Shown piece by piece: positions 22,019-32,226 of a stretch of 64,000 nt of DNA. The notes under the pieces were generated by a model. The model saw only the letters and a program-made list of their open reading frames with translations. It searched no databases and was not told where the DNA came from. Position numbers and translations under genes: made by a program. Location of the stretch: NCBI GenBank assembly GCA_036365145.1, contig JAEOAD010000032.1:1665501-1729500 (forward strand), given 5' to 3'. Source of the DNA: Orientallactaga sibirica. Lineage: Eukaryota > Chordata > Mammalia > Rodentia > Dipodidae. Within the stretch, counting starts at the first letter, position 1; each line of letters starts with the position of its first letter.

Positions 22019-23335
22019 AAGTATGTTTTTGTCAGTAGGCTGAAAGATCCATGAAAAAGGATTTAGTGAGTTTATTTCTTCAACTAATATGTCCTAGCCC
22101 TGGAAAAATGCCAAGTATATAAGAAAATCAAAATGAATAATTTGTTGGATAAGTGAATGCATAAATATTCAAAATAAAACTTTCAGCAATTAGCATATGA
22201 TCTTGAACACGGGAAGTATTTAGTAAATATTTGTACAAAGAATAAATGGGTGCTTAAATGCTATAGGAAAAATAAGCCCTTATCTTTAATCACATACAAA
22301 TTTATGTAGTCATTAAGACCATCTGCCATTATAAAACAACCTAGAAGAACTTAAAATAAATATGTATATATGTAGCAACTGGAAGAGAGACTAAACAGGG
22401 GAAGTAATAAAGCAAAGGCTAATTTTCACTCAAAACAAAATACAAACTGTTCTTTGTTCAAGTAAATGGAATCCAACCAACTAGGTAGGAGATGAACTGG
22501 GGAAATGTATATTAATTGACTGATAGATGAAGGGTGAAAGAACCTGGTCAAATAGGGGAGAAAATTAGGATTTAGAAGTTTATTGTGCAAAGAGCCTGGG
22601 CTGAGATTTCAGTACATTTTCATTTAACATTTCTTTTCTTTTTTCCCCTGTGTGACAGTGTTTTGGCTTAATCGTCAGTACTATGTTGGAAATTGATTGT
22701 AACACTGCAATTATCTTGCCATTATCATTCTCTCATATATACAAGTGTCTAAAATCTTATTTATAAAAGCAATTTTAATGTTACCTAAATTTTCCTGAGA
22801 ATATTTGGGATTTCACCATTCTATGAACTTCCATAGTCAAGGATTATACTACCAAGGCAACAGTGATGCAGAAATTCAAATCTCACTAGGATATACAACG
22901 CATTTAGAATCAAGGAGGCATTATGTCACCATACTCTTATGAAAACAATGGTAAGAATATAAGCAAGACTATAGAGAGAACTGACCAATTTATTTTTAAT
23001 TTAGATCTGTTGGCAACATTGAATGGAGTTCCAGGTGTCTTCAGTAGTCCAGGGTGTCCTACATCCCCAGTGTTCATGGAACTGGTACCACAAGCTTGGG
23101 AATTGCAGAAGCAAAGAGAGCAGAAGGCTGTGGGGTGACATGGCATCACCATCACACATGACAAATAAAATTCCTCAAATTCACCCCGTTTAAAGCCATT
23201 TAACCCCCACCATTTTTAGATGCTTTAATCTTTGTGAAAGTTGTACATTTGCAGACATCTGTACCATGATAACTGCATGTGGTACTATCATATCAAGACG
23301 TTTGCTTTTTATTTCTTTTGATGTTTTTTGAGAAA
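22019..23335. other. Single-copy AT-rich stretch, possible L2 remnant
   Basis: At 22190-22260 'gaagtatttagtaaatattt' followed by 'aaagaataaatggg' resembles the shared L2/MIR 3' end. Otherwise no gene or family recognised. The 71-codon frame at 22923-23138 has no known domain. Confidence 0.35.
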
Positions 23336-23339
23336 TATT

Positions 23340-23765
23340 TTTAGCCTTTAAAAAATTTTTAATATTTTTTGTTAGATATGGACATATTTAGTATGCAAAC
23401 AAAACATGGTGGTACCGTCCTTTCCCTCCTCCCTGCCCCTTTTCTGAAGAGGCCTTCCTTGTTGGGGATGCCAGTCAACTCCATGGGGATTGTGGGTCAT
23501 GCATTATGGGGGAGGGGAGGCAATGGGCAATGTCTCTGTGAAAAATGTCCCAACTTGTGACTCAATCTTTCTGCCCTCCTCTTCCACAAAATTCCCTGAG
23601 CCATGCTGGGAGCATTTTAAGTTTTCTTCAGTGATGGGCACTTAGGAGCTTCTGGATCTCTGGTTTGGTGGGTGTTGAGTGTCCTCAGTGTCTATCTCCA
23701 TCACCCTTGTGCTGATATCATTCACTAAGAAAGCAGCACTCTTGCTGGAGAAATATTTTAATATT
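23340..23765 (-). mobile_element. L1 LINE 3' UTR fragment (Lx-like), antisense
   Basis: The complement of the 7960-8260 segment: T-rich tail at the left, then 'cctccctgccccttttctga', 'gaggccttccttgttgggga', 'ctccatggggattgtgggtc' and 'cttctggatctctggtttgg'. 5'-truncated. Confidence 0.65.
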
Positions 23766-24277
23766 AGAAGAAAATGGTGTTCAAAGATGATAATTGCCAT
23801 TGGGTGGGATAAGTCTCACACGTGACCTCAATACAATATTGTTCAGTTGGCCAGTTTATTACGTTTCTTCACCTGGCAGTGAGTCACCGAGAGTTGTAAC
23901 AATGCTTGAGGAAACATGAGTAGAGATGCAGATGCAGTGAATTTTTCCTAGTGAGGACAAGGCCTTCAACCGTCAGATGCTACAAAGAATCAACATTTAG
24001 AGCTTTATCATTTCCACTCGGAATTTTTCAGCTTTATTAAAAAGTAAAAACTTAAAACCTTTTTGCCCTTTCAAATGGTACAACTGAAGAATTTCCCATA
24101 TGAAACATCACTGAATTAAAAGTACTTAGATTTAACTGTCATACCAAAAAGGACATATTTAAAATGTAAAACCTGTTGATAATTTGATATGAGTTAAATG
24201 TATATATCATATCATATATGATATATTAAATTATGAGACTATAGCAAATGCATGCATCTCCCAACAGTTTCTGCCCT
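23766..24277. other. Single-copy stretch
   Basis: AT-rich, no named repeat. A small imperfect palindrome of 'atatcat/atgatat' words lies near 24207-24228. Confidence 0.35.
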
Positions 24278-24305
24278 AAAATATTTTATTTATTTATTTT
24301 ATTTT

Positions 24306-24340
<35 letters not shown>

Positions 24341-24530
24341 TGTGTGTGTGAGAGAGAGGCAGATAGAGAGCCAGAGAGAACTGGCATTCCAGGGCCTCCA
24401 GCCACTGAAAACAAACTCCAGACACATGTACCACCTTGTGCACCTGACTTATGTGGATCCTGAGGAATCAAACCTGGGTTCTTAGGCTTTGCAGACAAGT
24501 GCCTTAAGCTTTGAGTTATCTCTCCAACCC
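24278..24530 (-). mobile_element. DIP-type B2-superfamily SINE
   Basis: Long A/T tail, a pure (AG)n run, 'gggcctccagccactgaaaa', then 'ttgagttatctctccaaccc'. Near full length with a mutated head. Confidence 0.9.
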
Positions 24531-24751
24531 ATGTTCTGTCTTTGTGAAATTCTTCCTCCTTCTCCTCCCTCACTTCCCCAAGTGGTCTTGGATCTGCTTT
24601 GTTATCACAGGACTAATTTGCCTTTCCTATTGTTTTCTTTATATGCAGTCATTCATTTTAGGCTTTTTAAAATTGCCATGGCTTCTATCACTTCACATAA
24701 TGGCTTTTTAGATTGGCCTGTGTTGTAATACATATAAGCATATAATAAATA

Positions 24752-24794
24752 TAAGCTAAGCATGGGTGAGCCTGGTTAGTACTTGGATGGAAGT
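24752..24794 (+). pseudogene. 5S rRNA-derived fragment with 12-bp target duplication
   Basis: The block 'aagctaagcatgggtgag' followed by 'cctggttagtacttggatgg' matches the central part of vertebrate 5S rRNA, roughly nucleotides 47-88 in my estimate, with about three differences. This covers the internal A box and intermediate element; the 3' C box is cut. ATATAATAAATA flanks it at 24740-24751 and 24795-24806. This indicates insertion of a short 5S-derived piece rather than a 5S gene. It lacks both ends of the RNA and a terminator run. Confidence 0.75.
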
Positions 24795-24829
24795 ATATAA
24801 TAAATAATAATAGATATTAGAGAGGTTTA

Positions 24830-25236
24830 CAGAGTTTTCTTTGTTACAAATGAAGCTGTTTGGGTCTTTATGTATAAATAGTTATCTAGACATATAATTC
24901 ATTCCTGACTGGATACTGATAACAGACAATGAATGGATCATATGGAAAGCATACATTTAAATTTTTAATAAATGGCCAAAACATGTTCCAAAATTGTATA
25001 CCATTTTACACTTCATCGAGTTGTCTATGAAAGTATAATTGCTCCACATTTCCCACACTTGATATGTTTGTTTTTATTTTCATTTTAGCCATTTTAATTG
25101 AATCTTGTGTTTTCATTTTGCATTGGTTGCCTGGCAACCAATGATTATGAGCATCTTAACATGTATTTACTTCCATCAATATATTTTATTTACTGGAATG
25201 TTTATTTAAATAACTTGCCCAATATTTATAAATTAA
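24830..25236 (-). mobile_element. Ancient L1 remnant, antisense (3' part)
   Basis: The plus strand follows the well-known antisense series of old mammalian L1s: 'tttgggtctttatgtataaa', 'ggccaaaacatgttccaaaa', 'gtataccattttacacttc', 'ctccacatttcccacactt', 'gattatgagcatctt' and 'aataacttgcccaatattt'. It continues in order beyond the inverted-repeat segment at 25237-26044. Confidence 0.65.
25121..25143. promoter_or_regulatory. RFX X-box-like palindrome within L1 DNA
   Basis: Two perfect 11-bp inverted arms, CATTGGTTGCC and GGCAACCAATG, separated by one T. GTTGCC-N-GGCAAC is the RFX X-box pattern, and both flanks supply CCAAT. Binding or function is not shown. The surrounding L1 consensus does not have this palindrome. 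Confidence 0.4.
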
Positions 25237-25318
25237 ATTTTATTTTGTAATTAGCATGGAGAGATTTAGGTAGCATCACACTGGAATTTTCAAATACAAT
25301 TTGTTTTACTTAATTATT
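25237..25318. repeat. Left arm of 82-bp inverted repeat
   Basis: Begins 'attttattttgtaattagca' and ends 'ttacttaattatt'. It is the near-exact inverse complement of 25962-26044, with about three substitutions and one 1-nt indel by my count. Confidence 0.9.
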
Positions 25319-25887
25319 GTCCCCCCTTCCTCTCCTTATTCCCCCTCTCCCTCCAATTTCTTTCCCTCCAATAATCTCCCCTCTTGTGTTTACATGTTAT
25401 GTGTGTGCTTTATTCCTTCCCTCTTCCCTACTGTTTATAGTCATTCTTACACCTACTTACTTAGGGATATTATAGGCTGAGACTGACATCTCAGAGCAAA
25501 CAGGAAGTTTTGGTCCTTCTGTGTTTGGGTCACTTTACTTAATATAATTATTCATATATCCATCCATTTTCCTGAAAATTTTGTAATTTCATTTTATGTT
25601 GCTGAATAGAATTTCCTTGTATATTTGTACCCCGTGATTTTAATCCATTAATGTGGAGTTGGACATGTAGGCTCATTGCAATTTTTAGCCATTATAAATA
25701 GGGCAATAATAAACATGGATGTGCAGGTATCTCTGTAGTAAGAGTATGGATTCCTTAGGTTATATGCCCAGGAGTGGTATAGCTGGGATATATAGGAGTT
25801 CTATTTCTAATATATTGAGATTATCATAATGGCTGCACTACTTTACCCACTAATTGGAGGGTTTTGCTTCTTATACTTAATTGTGAG

Positions 25888-25921
<34 letters not shown>

Positions 25922-25961
25922 GTGTGTGTATATGTGATAAAATCTATGGTTCATCTATAAT
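25319..25961 (-). mobile_element. L1-like insert bounded by inverted repeats
   Basis: Between the two 82-bp arms is a C/T-rich start ('gtccccccttcctctcctta') followed by an antisense L1 3' series: 'ggacatgtaggctcattgc', 'ataaacatggatgtgcaggt', 'tatgcccaggagtggtatag'. This overlaps in content with the neighbouring ancient L1, so it is a second, separate L1 piece. A (TA)n run lies at 25889-25918. No poly-T marking an L1 3' end is visible beside the left arm. Confidence 0.6.
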
Positions 25962-26044
25962 AATAATTAAGTAAAACAAATTGTATTTGAAAATTCCAGT
26001 ATGAATGCTTCCTAAATCTCTCTATGCTAATTACAAAATAAAAT
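25962..26044. repeat. Right arm of 82-bp inverted repeat
   Basis: Begins 'aataattaagtaaaacaaat' and ends 'gctaattacaaaataaaat'. Pairs with 25237-25318 across a 643-bp spacer. Confidence 0.9.
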
Positions 26045-26787
26045 TGTTTTAATTGTTGTCTTAAGTTAGTCTTTTTTTTTTTTTTTCAGGTCTACATGCA
26101 AAAAAAATCTAGATATCCAAACACCATTTGTTGAAAACATTATTCCTTCTGTCAAGTAACTTTGCATCTTTGCCATGTTTGTATATAAAAACCCTATCTT
26201 GAGCTTCTATCCTTTTGTGTATGCACTAATGGTACTTTTGTTATTATAGCTTTTCAAAGTTGTTTTGGCTATTCAGGGTTCTTGAAGTTCCCTGTGCCCC
26301 CTTTTTGGAATGAATTTGTCTCTTTTATTTAAACTAAAAAAATAAAAATAAAAAAAAAAAAAACACTGAGATTTTAACCTACTTAAAAAATTGAATAGAA
26401 TCTGAGGATCAATTTGAGAAGTGAAATTTTGACAGGAAAATGCTATTGATCTGCATTTATGTGGAATATCCTTATTTTTCCCACAATATTTTGCTGTTCT
26501 TAGGATGAAGGTATATTTCTTCATTCGTTCTCCAGTATTTCATGTTTTTGATGCTATTTCAGATAGTAATACATTTTTCCTTTTTATTTACAATTGTTTG
26601 GTGCTAGTGTGGTGTATGGTGTATTTTGCATATTGATATTACATTTGCAACTTTGCTAAACTCATTGCTGCAAAATTTGTTTTGTATATTGCATCCGGGG
26701 TTCCTCCTAGATCTTTTCTGCAAGTAAACACGAGTTTGCTTCTTTTGGTCTTGATGCCCATTCTTCATATATTTGCTGATTATACAC
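26045..26787 (-). mobile_element. L1 ORF2-region remnant, antisense
   Basis: Continues the old L1 series: 'gtctacatgcaaaaaaaatc', 'caaacaccatttgttgaaaa', 'tttggctattcagggttctt', then 'gcaactttgctaaactcatt'. These are the complement of the reverse-transcriptase and downstream region of ORF2. Many stops and indels; no intact frame. Confidence 0.7.
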
Positions 26788-27166
26788 TGTGGTAGTTTGA
26801 ATAAATGCCCCCCCCCAGTAGATTCAGGAGTTTATTAAAACTTCTTTGATTTCCAGCCACCTGAGTGAAGAAGGTTTCATTGGGCATACCTTAGGATGCC
26901 GCCCTAAGGTGTGGTAGCGGGTTTGAAATTCCAGCCTAAAGATATGCAAAGTGCCTAGTTCCACCTGGATTTCCTGAAGTGTGCTGTGTGGCTTTTCACT
27001 TCTGGGCTTGTGGCTTCTCTCTCTCTGCTTGGACCTGTGAAAGCAGGCAAGCTTCTTCTGCCATTATGGAACCTCCCCTGGATCTGTAAGCTTTAATAAA
27101 TCCCTTCCTCCATAACTGTGCCTGGTCTGGAAGTTCATCTGAGCAAACCTGAAGCTGTCTACTACA
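26788..27166 (+). mobile_element. Solo LTR, ERVL-MaLR-like, inserted in L1
   Basis: Third copy of the LTR family seen at 5760 and 8919, here in sense orientation: starts TGTGGTAGTTTGAATAAA and ends CTGTCTACTACA, with 'ctttaataaatcccttcc' as polyadenylation region. No clean 5-bp duplication survives. L1 sequence resumes on the right. Confidence 0.85.
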
Positions 27167-28300
27167 CGCTGTCTGCAATCCGTACTTCAATTTTGCAGAG
27201 TAGTGCTAATAGTGAGTACCCTTCTCTCTGTCCTGCCTCCACTTGGGAAGGGAAACATTTAGTCTTTTGGCACCATATTGATATTGATGGTACTTGTGAA
27301 GGTTTTCCTGATGCCCTTCATGAAGATAGTTTCCTTCCATTTCTAGCTATTGAGAATTGTTATAAGTCACGGGTGTATGTATATCAGATTTTATTATGTG
27401 AATTTTCTTTATCTTCAGAAAAGATAGTACGTTTGGTTTTAAGTTAGCTCAGCGAATTACAAAATGTTATCTTCTAATGATACTCTGAAGATGATTGTTT
27501 TCTTAAATATGCAGTAAATTTGTGCTGTGTTTAGTTGTTTTAAATGTGAAAGCATACAATTAATTATTTGAGAAATTTCTTTTCTTAAAAGTATGCACTT
27601 AGCATTTTAAATTTGACCTGCTCTATTTTAAGTAAACATAAAATATTCTCTTTACCTTTTTAAAATGTCTATCTTGACCTAGGTATTAGGTAGAAGTGTT
27701 GATTGAACTTTTCAATTCTCGTTGATTTTCTTTCCACTTCTATGAGTTATTGGCAGGATTCCGTCATCATGTGTATTTCTTCTCACAGTTGAAGTGTTTA
27801 TTTTCTTTGAGGTCTATTATGAGACATATGGTGATTAGGATTTCACAACTTCTTAATGAAATGACTATTTTATTATGATTCAGTAGCTTTTAATCCTTGG
27901 TAACATGCTATTTTTTGAAATTTAGTCTGTCTGTAATATAGCCTCTTCTGCTTTCATTTGTTAATATGGTATATTTTTTCATTTCTCACCTATTGCTCTT
28001 TATATTTAAATTATAATTCTTTCCTCTAGTACATATGTCACTCTTTTTAAAGGTTGATTTGAAATTTTTTGCTTTTTAAATTTAGGATATTAGAACATTT
28101 GCTTTTAATATTTATTCATGGAGCTAAGTTTAAATTTAACATTATACTTTATTTTCTCTTTGTCTCTTTTCTTCTGATAGATTTTACTTTTCTAGTATTT
28201 TGTTTGAGATCATTGTAGCATACTCCATTTTATACTTTGTAGACTCTTAACCATGATTCTCAGAGATAGTACTGGATGAACAATTTTATTGTTTATTGTT
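27167..28300 (-). mobile_element. L1 ORF2-region remnant, antisense, strongly diverged
   Basis: 'tgcagagtagtgctaatagt', 'gagtacccttctctctgtcc' and 'gatagtttccttccatttct' follow the antisense L1 ORF2 order upstream of the part left of the LTR. From about 27460 the match is only compositional (T-rich plus strand), so the right part is tentative. Confidence 0.5.
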
Positions 28301-29170
28301 AACTTTTTTTTTATCTTAGCTATCTATACTCAAATGGTATCTCACCACTGTATATACAGTTTTACTTAAAGTGGACTAATTCCACTTTTTACCCTAATGA
28401 CTTTTACAATACTTATGACACTTCAGATTTCATGTGTTATTTTTGTTGAGATTATCAATTTCCTAGACATTTAAAAGTGTAGGCACTATACCCTCTTCTT
28501 TATAATGTCCATGTCTAATATGTCTAATTTGTGTTGGCAGATCCATATTTCCATCTGTTCACTTACTTACAGCTCAGGTAACTTCTGTATCAGTTTGTTC
28601 TGGGCACATCTGATAATGCAACTTTCAGGTACTTATAAGTGGAAAAAATTCTTTATGTAGCTTTTAATTTGAAATTTACTTTTCCTAGTTATAGAATTTG
28701 GAAGTGACAGTTGTAATAGTGTAGTCTTCCTCTATTGATTCCAAGGACAGTGTCACATGGGCACATTTTTGATAAATGGATTTATCTCCTCATGCGGATT
28801 ATTTTCCAGTGCTCTTTTATTACTAGACATTTTTCACTGGATATCAAACACTGTGAAGTTTTACTTTTTGGATTATCATTAAGTCTTCCAAACATCCTGT
28901 GCTTTGTTTTGAAATATACTTAATTATTCCAAAATTGTTTCACTGTTTTGGTATTGTTTCTAACATTTGTTAGGACAAAACAATGTTTAGTCTGGGACTA
29001 GTTAGGGCAAGACTCTTGTGTGTATTCTTCTCAATTTCCTATGAATCATTAAATTTTCATGAGAACAAACACCGTTTCTTAGTGTGCTTGCATTTCCCAT
29101 GTTGTTCCCTCCAGTGATTTTGGAATGATCCTTCCCTGTTCTTGTATAGTTCACTTACAATTATGTGTTA
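28301..29170 (-). mobile_element. Possible ancient L1 5' part, antisense
   Basis: 'ggatatcaaacactgtgaag', 'catcctgtgctttgttttga', 'caatgtttagtctgggact' and 'tcctatgaatcatt' resemble the antisense 5' region of ancient mammalian L1/HAL1-type elements as I remember them. Collinear with the L1 pieces to the left. Confidence 0.4.
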
Positions 29171-29186
29171 ATTAAGAATAAAGTAA

Positions 29187-29339
29187 TTGAGGCATGGTGG
29201 TGCATGCCTTTAATCTCAGCATTCAGGAGGCACAGGTAAGAGGACTGCTGTGAGTTGGAGGACACCCAGAGAATGCATAGTGAGTTCCAGGTTAGCCAAG
29301 GCTAGAGTGGAGACCCTATCTCAAAAAAAAAAAAAAAAA
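29187..29339 (+). mobile_element. B1 SINE
   Basis: 'ggcatggtggtgcatgcctt', 'taatctcagcattcaggagg', through 'gaccctatctcaaaaaaaa'. AGAATAAAGT occurs before and after it, a probable 10-bp target duplication. Confidence 0.9.
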
Positions 29340-29860
29340 TCCAGAATAAAGTTATTATAAACTGGTCACGGTAGCTCTTACTGAGAAGGTGGTGTCTGAA
29401 CCAAGACCTAAAAGAGGTTAGGAAGTAGGAACTAAGATACCTGGATGTGTGATGAGTGTTAGAACCAGAGTTTCAAATATTATTATAAAGTTGATAGGTG
29501 TGAATATCATGTCAGACAAAAGAGAGGGAGTCTAAATGATTTTGATCCTTCTCTCCTCCATAATTGCCCATGGAGGAAACTTTTTACTCACCAGAAGATT
29601 CCAGATTCTTACAAGGCAAGTGCCAGTGGACTGAGATACCAGGGGACAGAAACCTAATCTGGACAACTGGACTACAGAGATGGGTAGATCAGAAATAAAA
29701 TCAGTGTGAAAATTTGGATATATTTATGTGGACATTAAGGACTTAGGAAACAAAATAAAAGGAGTTGTTCTTTGGGGGGGGAGTAGAGAAAATTATTAAT
29801 TTTTATTACTGTTTATTTTACGTTAATTCCATTCTTATGACATTTATGCAAATCTAGAAC
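29340..29860. other. Single-copy stretch
   Basis: No gene recognised. 29380-29475 has an old-repeat feel ('gagaaggtggtgtctgaacc') that I cannot assign. Confidence 0.3.
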
Positions 29861-30097
29861 AGAGATGGAGAGATGGCTCAGTGCTCAAGGCACTTGCTAC
29901 AAGGAACCAGGTTCTATTCCCTAGTACCCATGTAAAGTCAAATGCACAAGGAGGCACATGAGTCTGGAGTTTGTCTGTAGTGGCTAGAGACCCTCGGAGG
30001 CCTATTCTGTTTCTCTCCCACCCTCCCTCTCTCTGTCTTCCTGTTTCTCTATCTCACTCTCACTTAAATAAATAAATAAAATATTTAATAAAAAATA
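29861..30097 (+). mobile_element. DIP-type B2-superfamily SINE
   Basis: Head 'agatggagagatggctcagt', weak B box 'ggttctattcc', 'gtctggagtttgtctgtagt', then a long CT part and 'aaataaataaataaaat' tail. Confidence 0.92.
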
Positions 30098-30439
30098 TAG
30101 GATAGATCTATGTGCTTTTTAATACTTTTCCATTTTCAAATTTTGTGTTCTTTTGACTGCAACCAGATTAAAATTTACTTAGAGGCATTCAGGGTGAGGG
30201 GAGTTACCAAGTGATGTAGATATTATGAAGAATTTTATATTTGATTTTCAATAATTTTATATTTTACTAATGAGGTTATCACACTTATATATTTTTTAAG
30301 TTTTTCTTTGTTAACTGAGAAGTAATATGTATCTTGTACAAAATTTATCTATCTTTGCTCCAACGTTAAATGGTATTTATAGTTTCATGGATATCTTTCG
30401 TTATTTTTTTGTTTTGTTTTTAGTCTATCTGTATATTGA

Positions 30440-30530
30440 TGTACCATCTCTATCTATCTATCTGTCACCTATCTATCTACTTATCATCTCTCTGTTTCTC
30501 GATCTATCTATATCTATACTGTAGCATTAG
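30440..30530. repeat. Degenerate (TCTA)n microsatellite
   Basis: Interrupted tcta/atct words with short pure runs. Confidence 0.85.
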
Positions 30531-31189
30531 AAGTCAAGCCTTGGAAAAAATTATTCTTTACATTGGATTCTACATAAAAGTCAAATCTCAGTGATTCTAT
30601 AGGATTAAGACTAATTCAAGATCATGAATCTTTTTAACATCAATGAAAGATTTTATAAAGGTTTGCTTCCAAGTTTTTGTTATCTAAGACAAGACTGAAA
30701 CACATGTCACTACTAACTACTATCAACTCATGTGAATTAATGAGGAAGACAACATATCAGAAATAAAGTGATTTTTTTATAGCTTTCACTATTTTTTTAT
30801 AGAAATCTCCTTCTCTCCCCTGAACTAAATAAGGTTTTTTTTTGTTTGTTTGTTTGTTTGTTTAGATTAGTTTGTTTTTATTCTCAAGTTTGGAAATGAC
30901 CCGTTTTTACTGTATGCTGGATAGTCATGTTTAATTGTCCTCAAGGACAATTAAATACCTGAAAAATGTGTATTTGACAGGCTTGTGCATAAATTTTCCA
31001 TGTAATCTTTTGTGTATGAAAAATCCTAATTTTTTTGTTTATTGCACTTCTGATTTCTGATCTCAACTACATTTTTTTCATAAATTAAGAAAATTTGTAA
31101 TTGCCTTACTCTGTATTTTTCTTAATTCACATCAACCTCAAGTTACCATTTCCTGTTGATCTTTAATGCTTACAATTATCACAGGATAT
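30531..31189. other. Single-copy AT-rich stretch
   Basis: Contains (GTTT)6 at about 30839-30864 and a short inverted repeat 'ttaattgtcc/ggacaattaa' at 30931-30954. No gene recognised. Confidence 0.4.
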
Positions 31190-31374
31190 TTTTATAATAT
31201 TTTACTTTATTTAGCTATGAGAGAGAGAGAGTGCATGCCAGCTCTAGCTGCTTTAATCAAACACCAGGTAAATGTGCACCTTGTGCATCTGGCTTACGTG
31301 GGTCCTAGGGAAATGAACCTGTCCTTTGGCTTTTGCAGGCAAGTGCCTTAACCTCTAAGCCATCTCTCCAGCCC
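31190..31374 (-). mobile_element. DIP-type SINE, internally shortened
   Basis: Left end 'ataatattttactttattta', short AG run, 'cttgtgcatctggcttacgt', right end 'taagccatctctccagccct'. The middle is diverged. Confidence 0.88.
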
Positions 31375-32100
31375 TGCAGAATATTTTTTAATTGTTTAAC
31401 TTAATTTAATCTCATTTTTGCCATTTTGTCATTTCACCTCATAGATTCCTTCTTTCATACAAAAGAATAGAAATGAGCTCATTTTGTCTTCCCATTCCTT
31501 CACTGTGCATTTCAAACTGAAATTCAAGTTCCACTTCAAATTCGTTACATTATGTAAAAATAAAGCTGTAGGTAATTTTAAATATGAATAAATTTAATTT
31601 ATTTTATAGGATTTATATAATAGGTACAGTGTTTCTTAATAAAATAAATGCCACATTACCCATTTAAATAATTACCAATAGCTTGATATATGTAAGTAAT
31701 TGTTTTTGCACCAATAGTCAAGTTTCTATGCTATTATAAGATTTGGCTACTCAAGATCTTTTCTAAAGTGGAGAAAACTATCTCCCATTCTTTTCTTTCC
31801 CCTTAATGTGCCACTATGGCAATGGTGCAAAAATTATCCTGGCTATTTCCTTACTAGATCCCAAAGTCTTTAAGGAAGAAACTCTAGTTTATTTATCTCT
31901 ATATTAATAGAAAAAGAGTACATAGCAAAACAAATTCACCAATATATAATGAAAGAATGAGCGATGGGCATGTTTAACAAAATCCGCTCAGTAATTTATT
32001 ATTATTGTTCATTGTACCCATGTGAAAGAATCTAAGGTGCACAGACACACACACATTACCACACAACTATTAGATTTATTCCTTACATGGTTGGAGTGAT
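31375..32100. other. Single-copy stretch with possible L2 3' end
   Basis: 31850-31965 ('ttactagatcccaaagtctt', 'aaactctagtttatttatct', 'gaaagaatgagcga') resembles the L2 3' end. Otherwise unassigned. Confidence 0.35.
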
Positions 32101-32226
32101 ATTTTCCCTCAATATTAAAGATGGTATGCTCTGGAATAGAACAACTGCTATTGCTAAATTATTTTTCCCTCAATATTAAAGATGGTATGCTCTGGAATAG
32201 AACAACTGCTATTGCTAAATTATTTT
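32101..32226. repeat. 61-bp tandem duplication, two near-identical copies
   Basis: Unit 'ttttccctcaatattaaaga ...' repeats with a 61-bp period. The copies appear identical except for one extra T in the second. The lack of divergence implies a recent event or a sequencing/assembly effect. Confidence 0.92.

Noticed and set aside
25889..25918. (TA)n as part of the inverted-repeat structure
   Set aside because: It is an ordinary microsatellite inside the spacer and does not pair with the arms.
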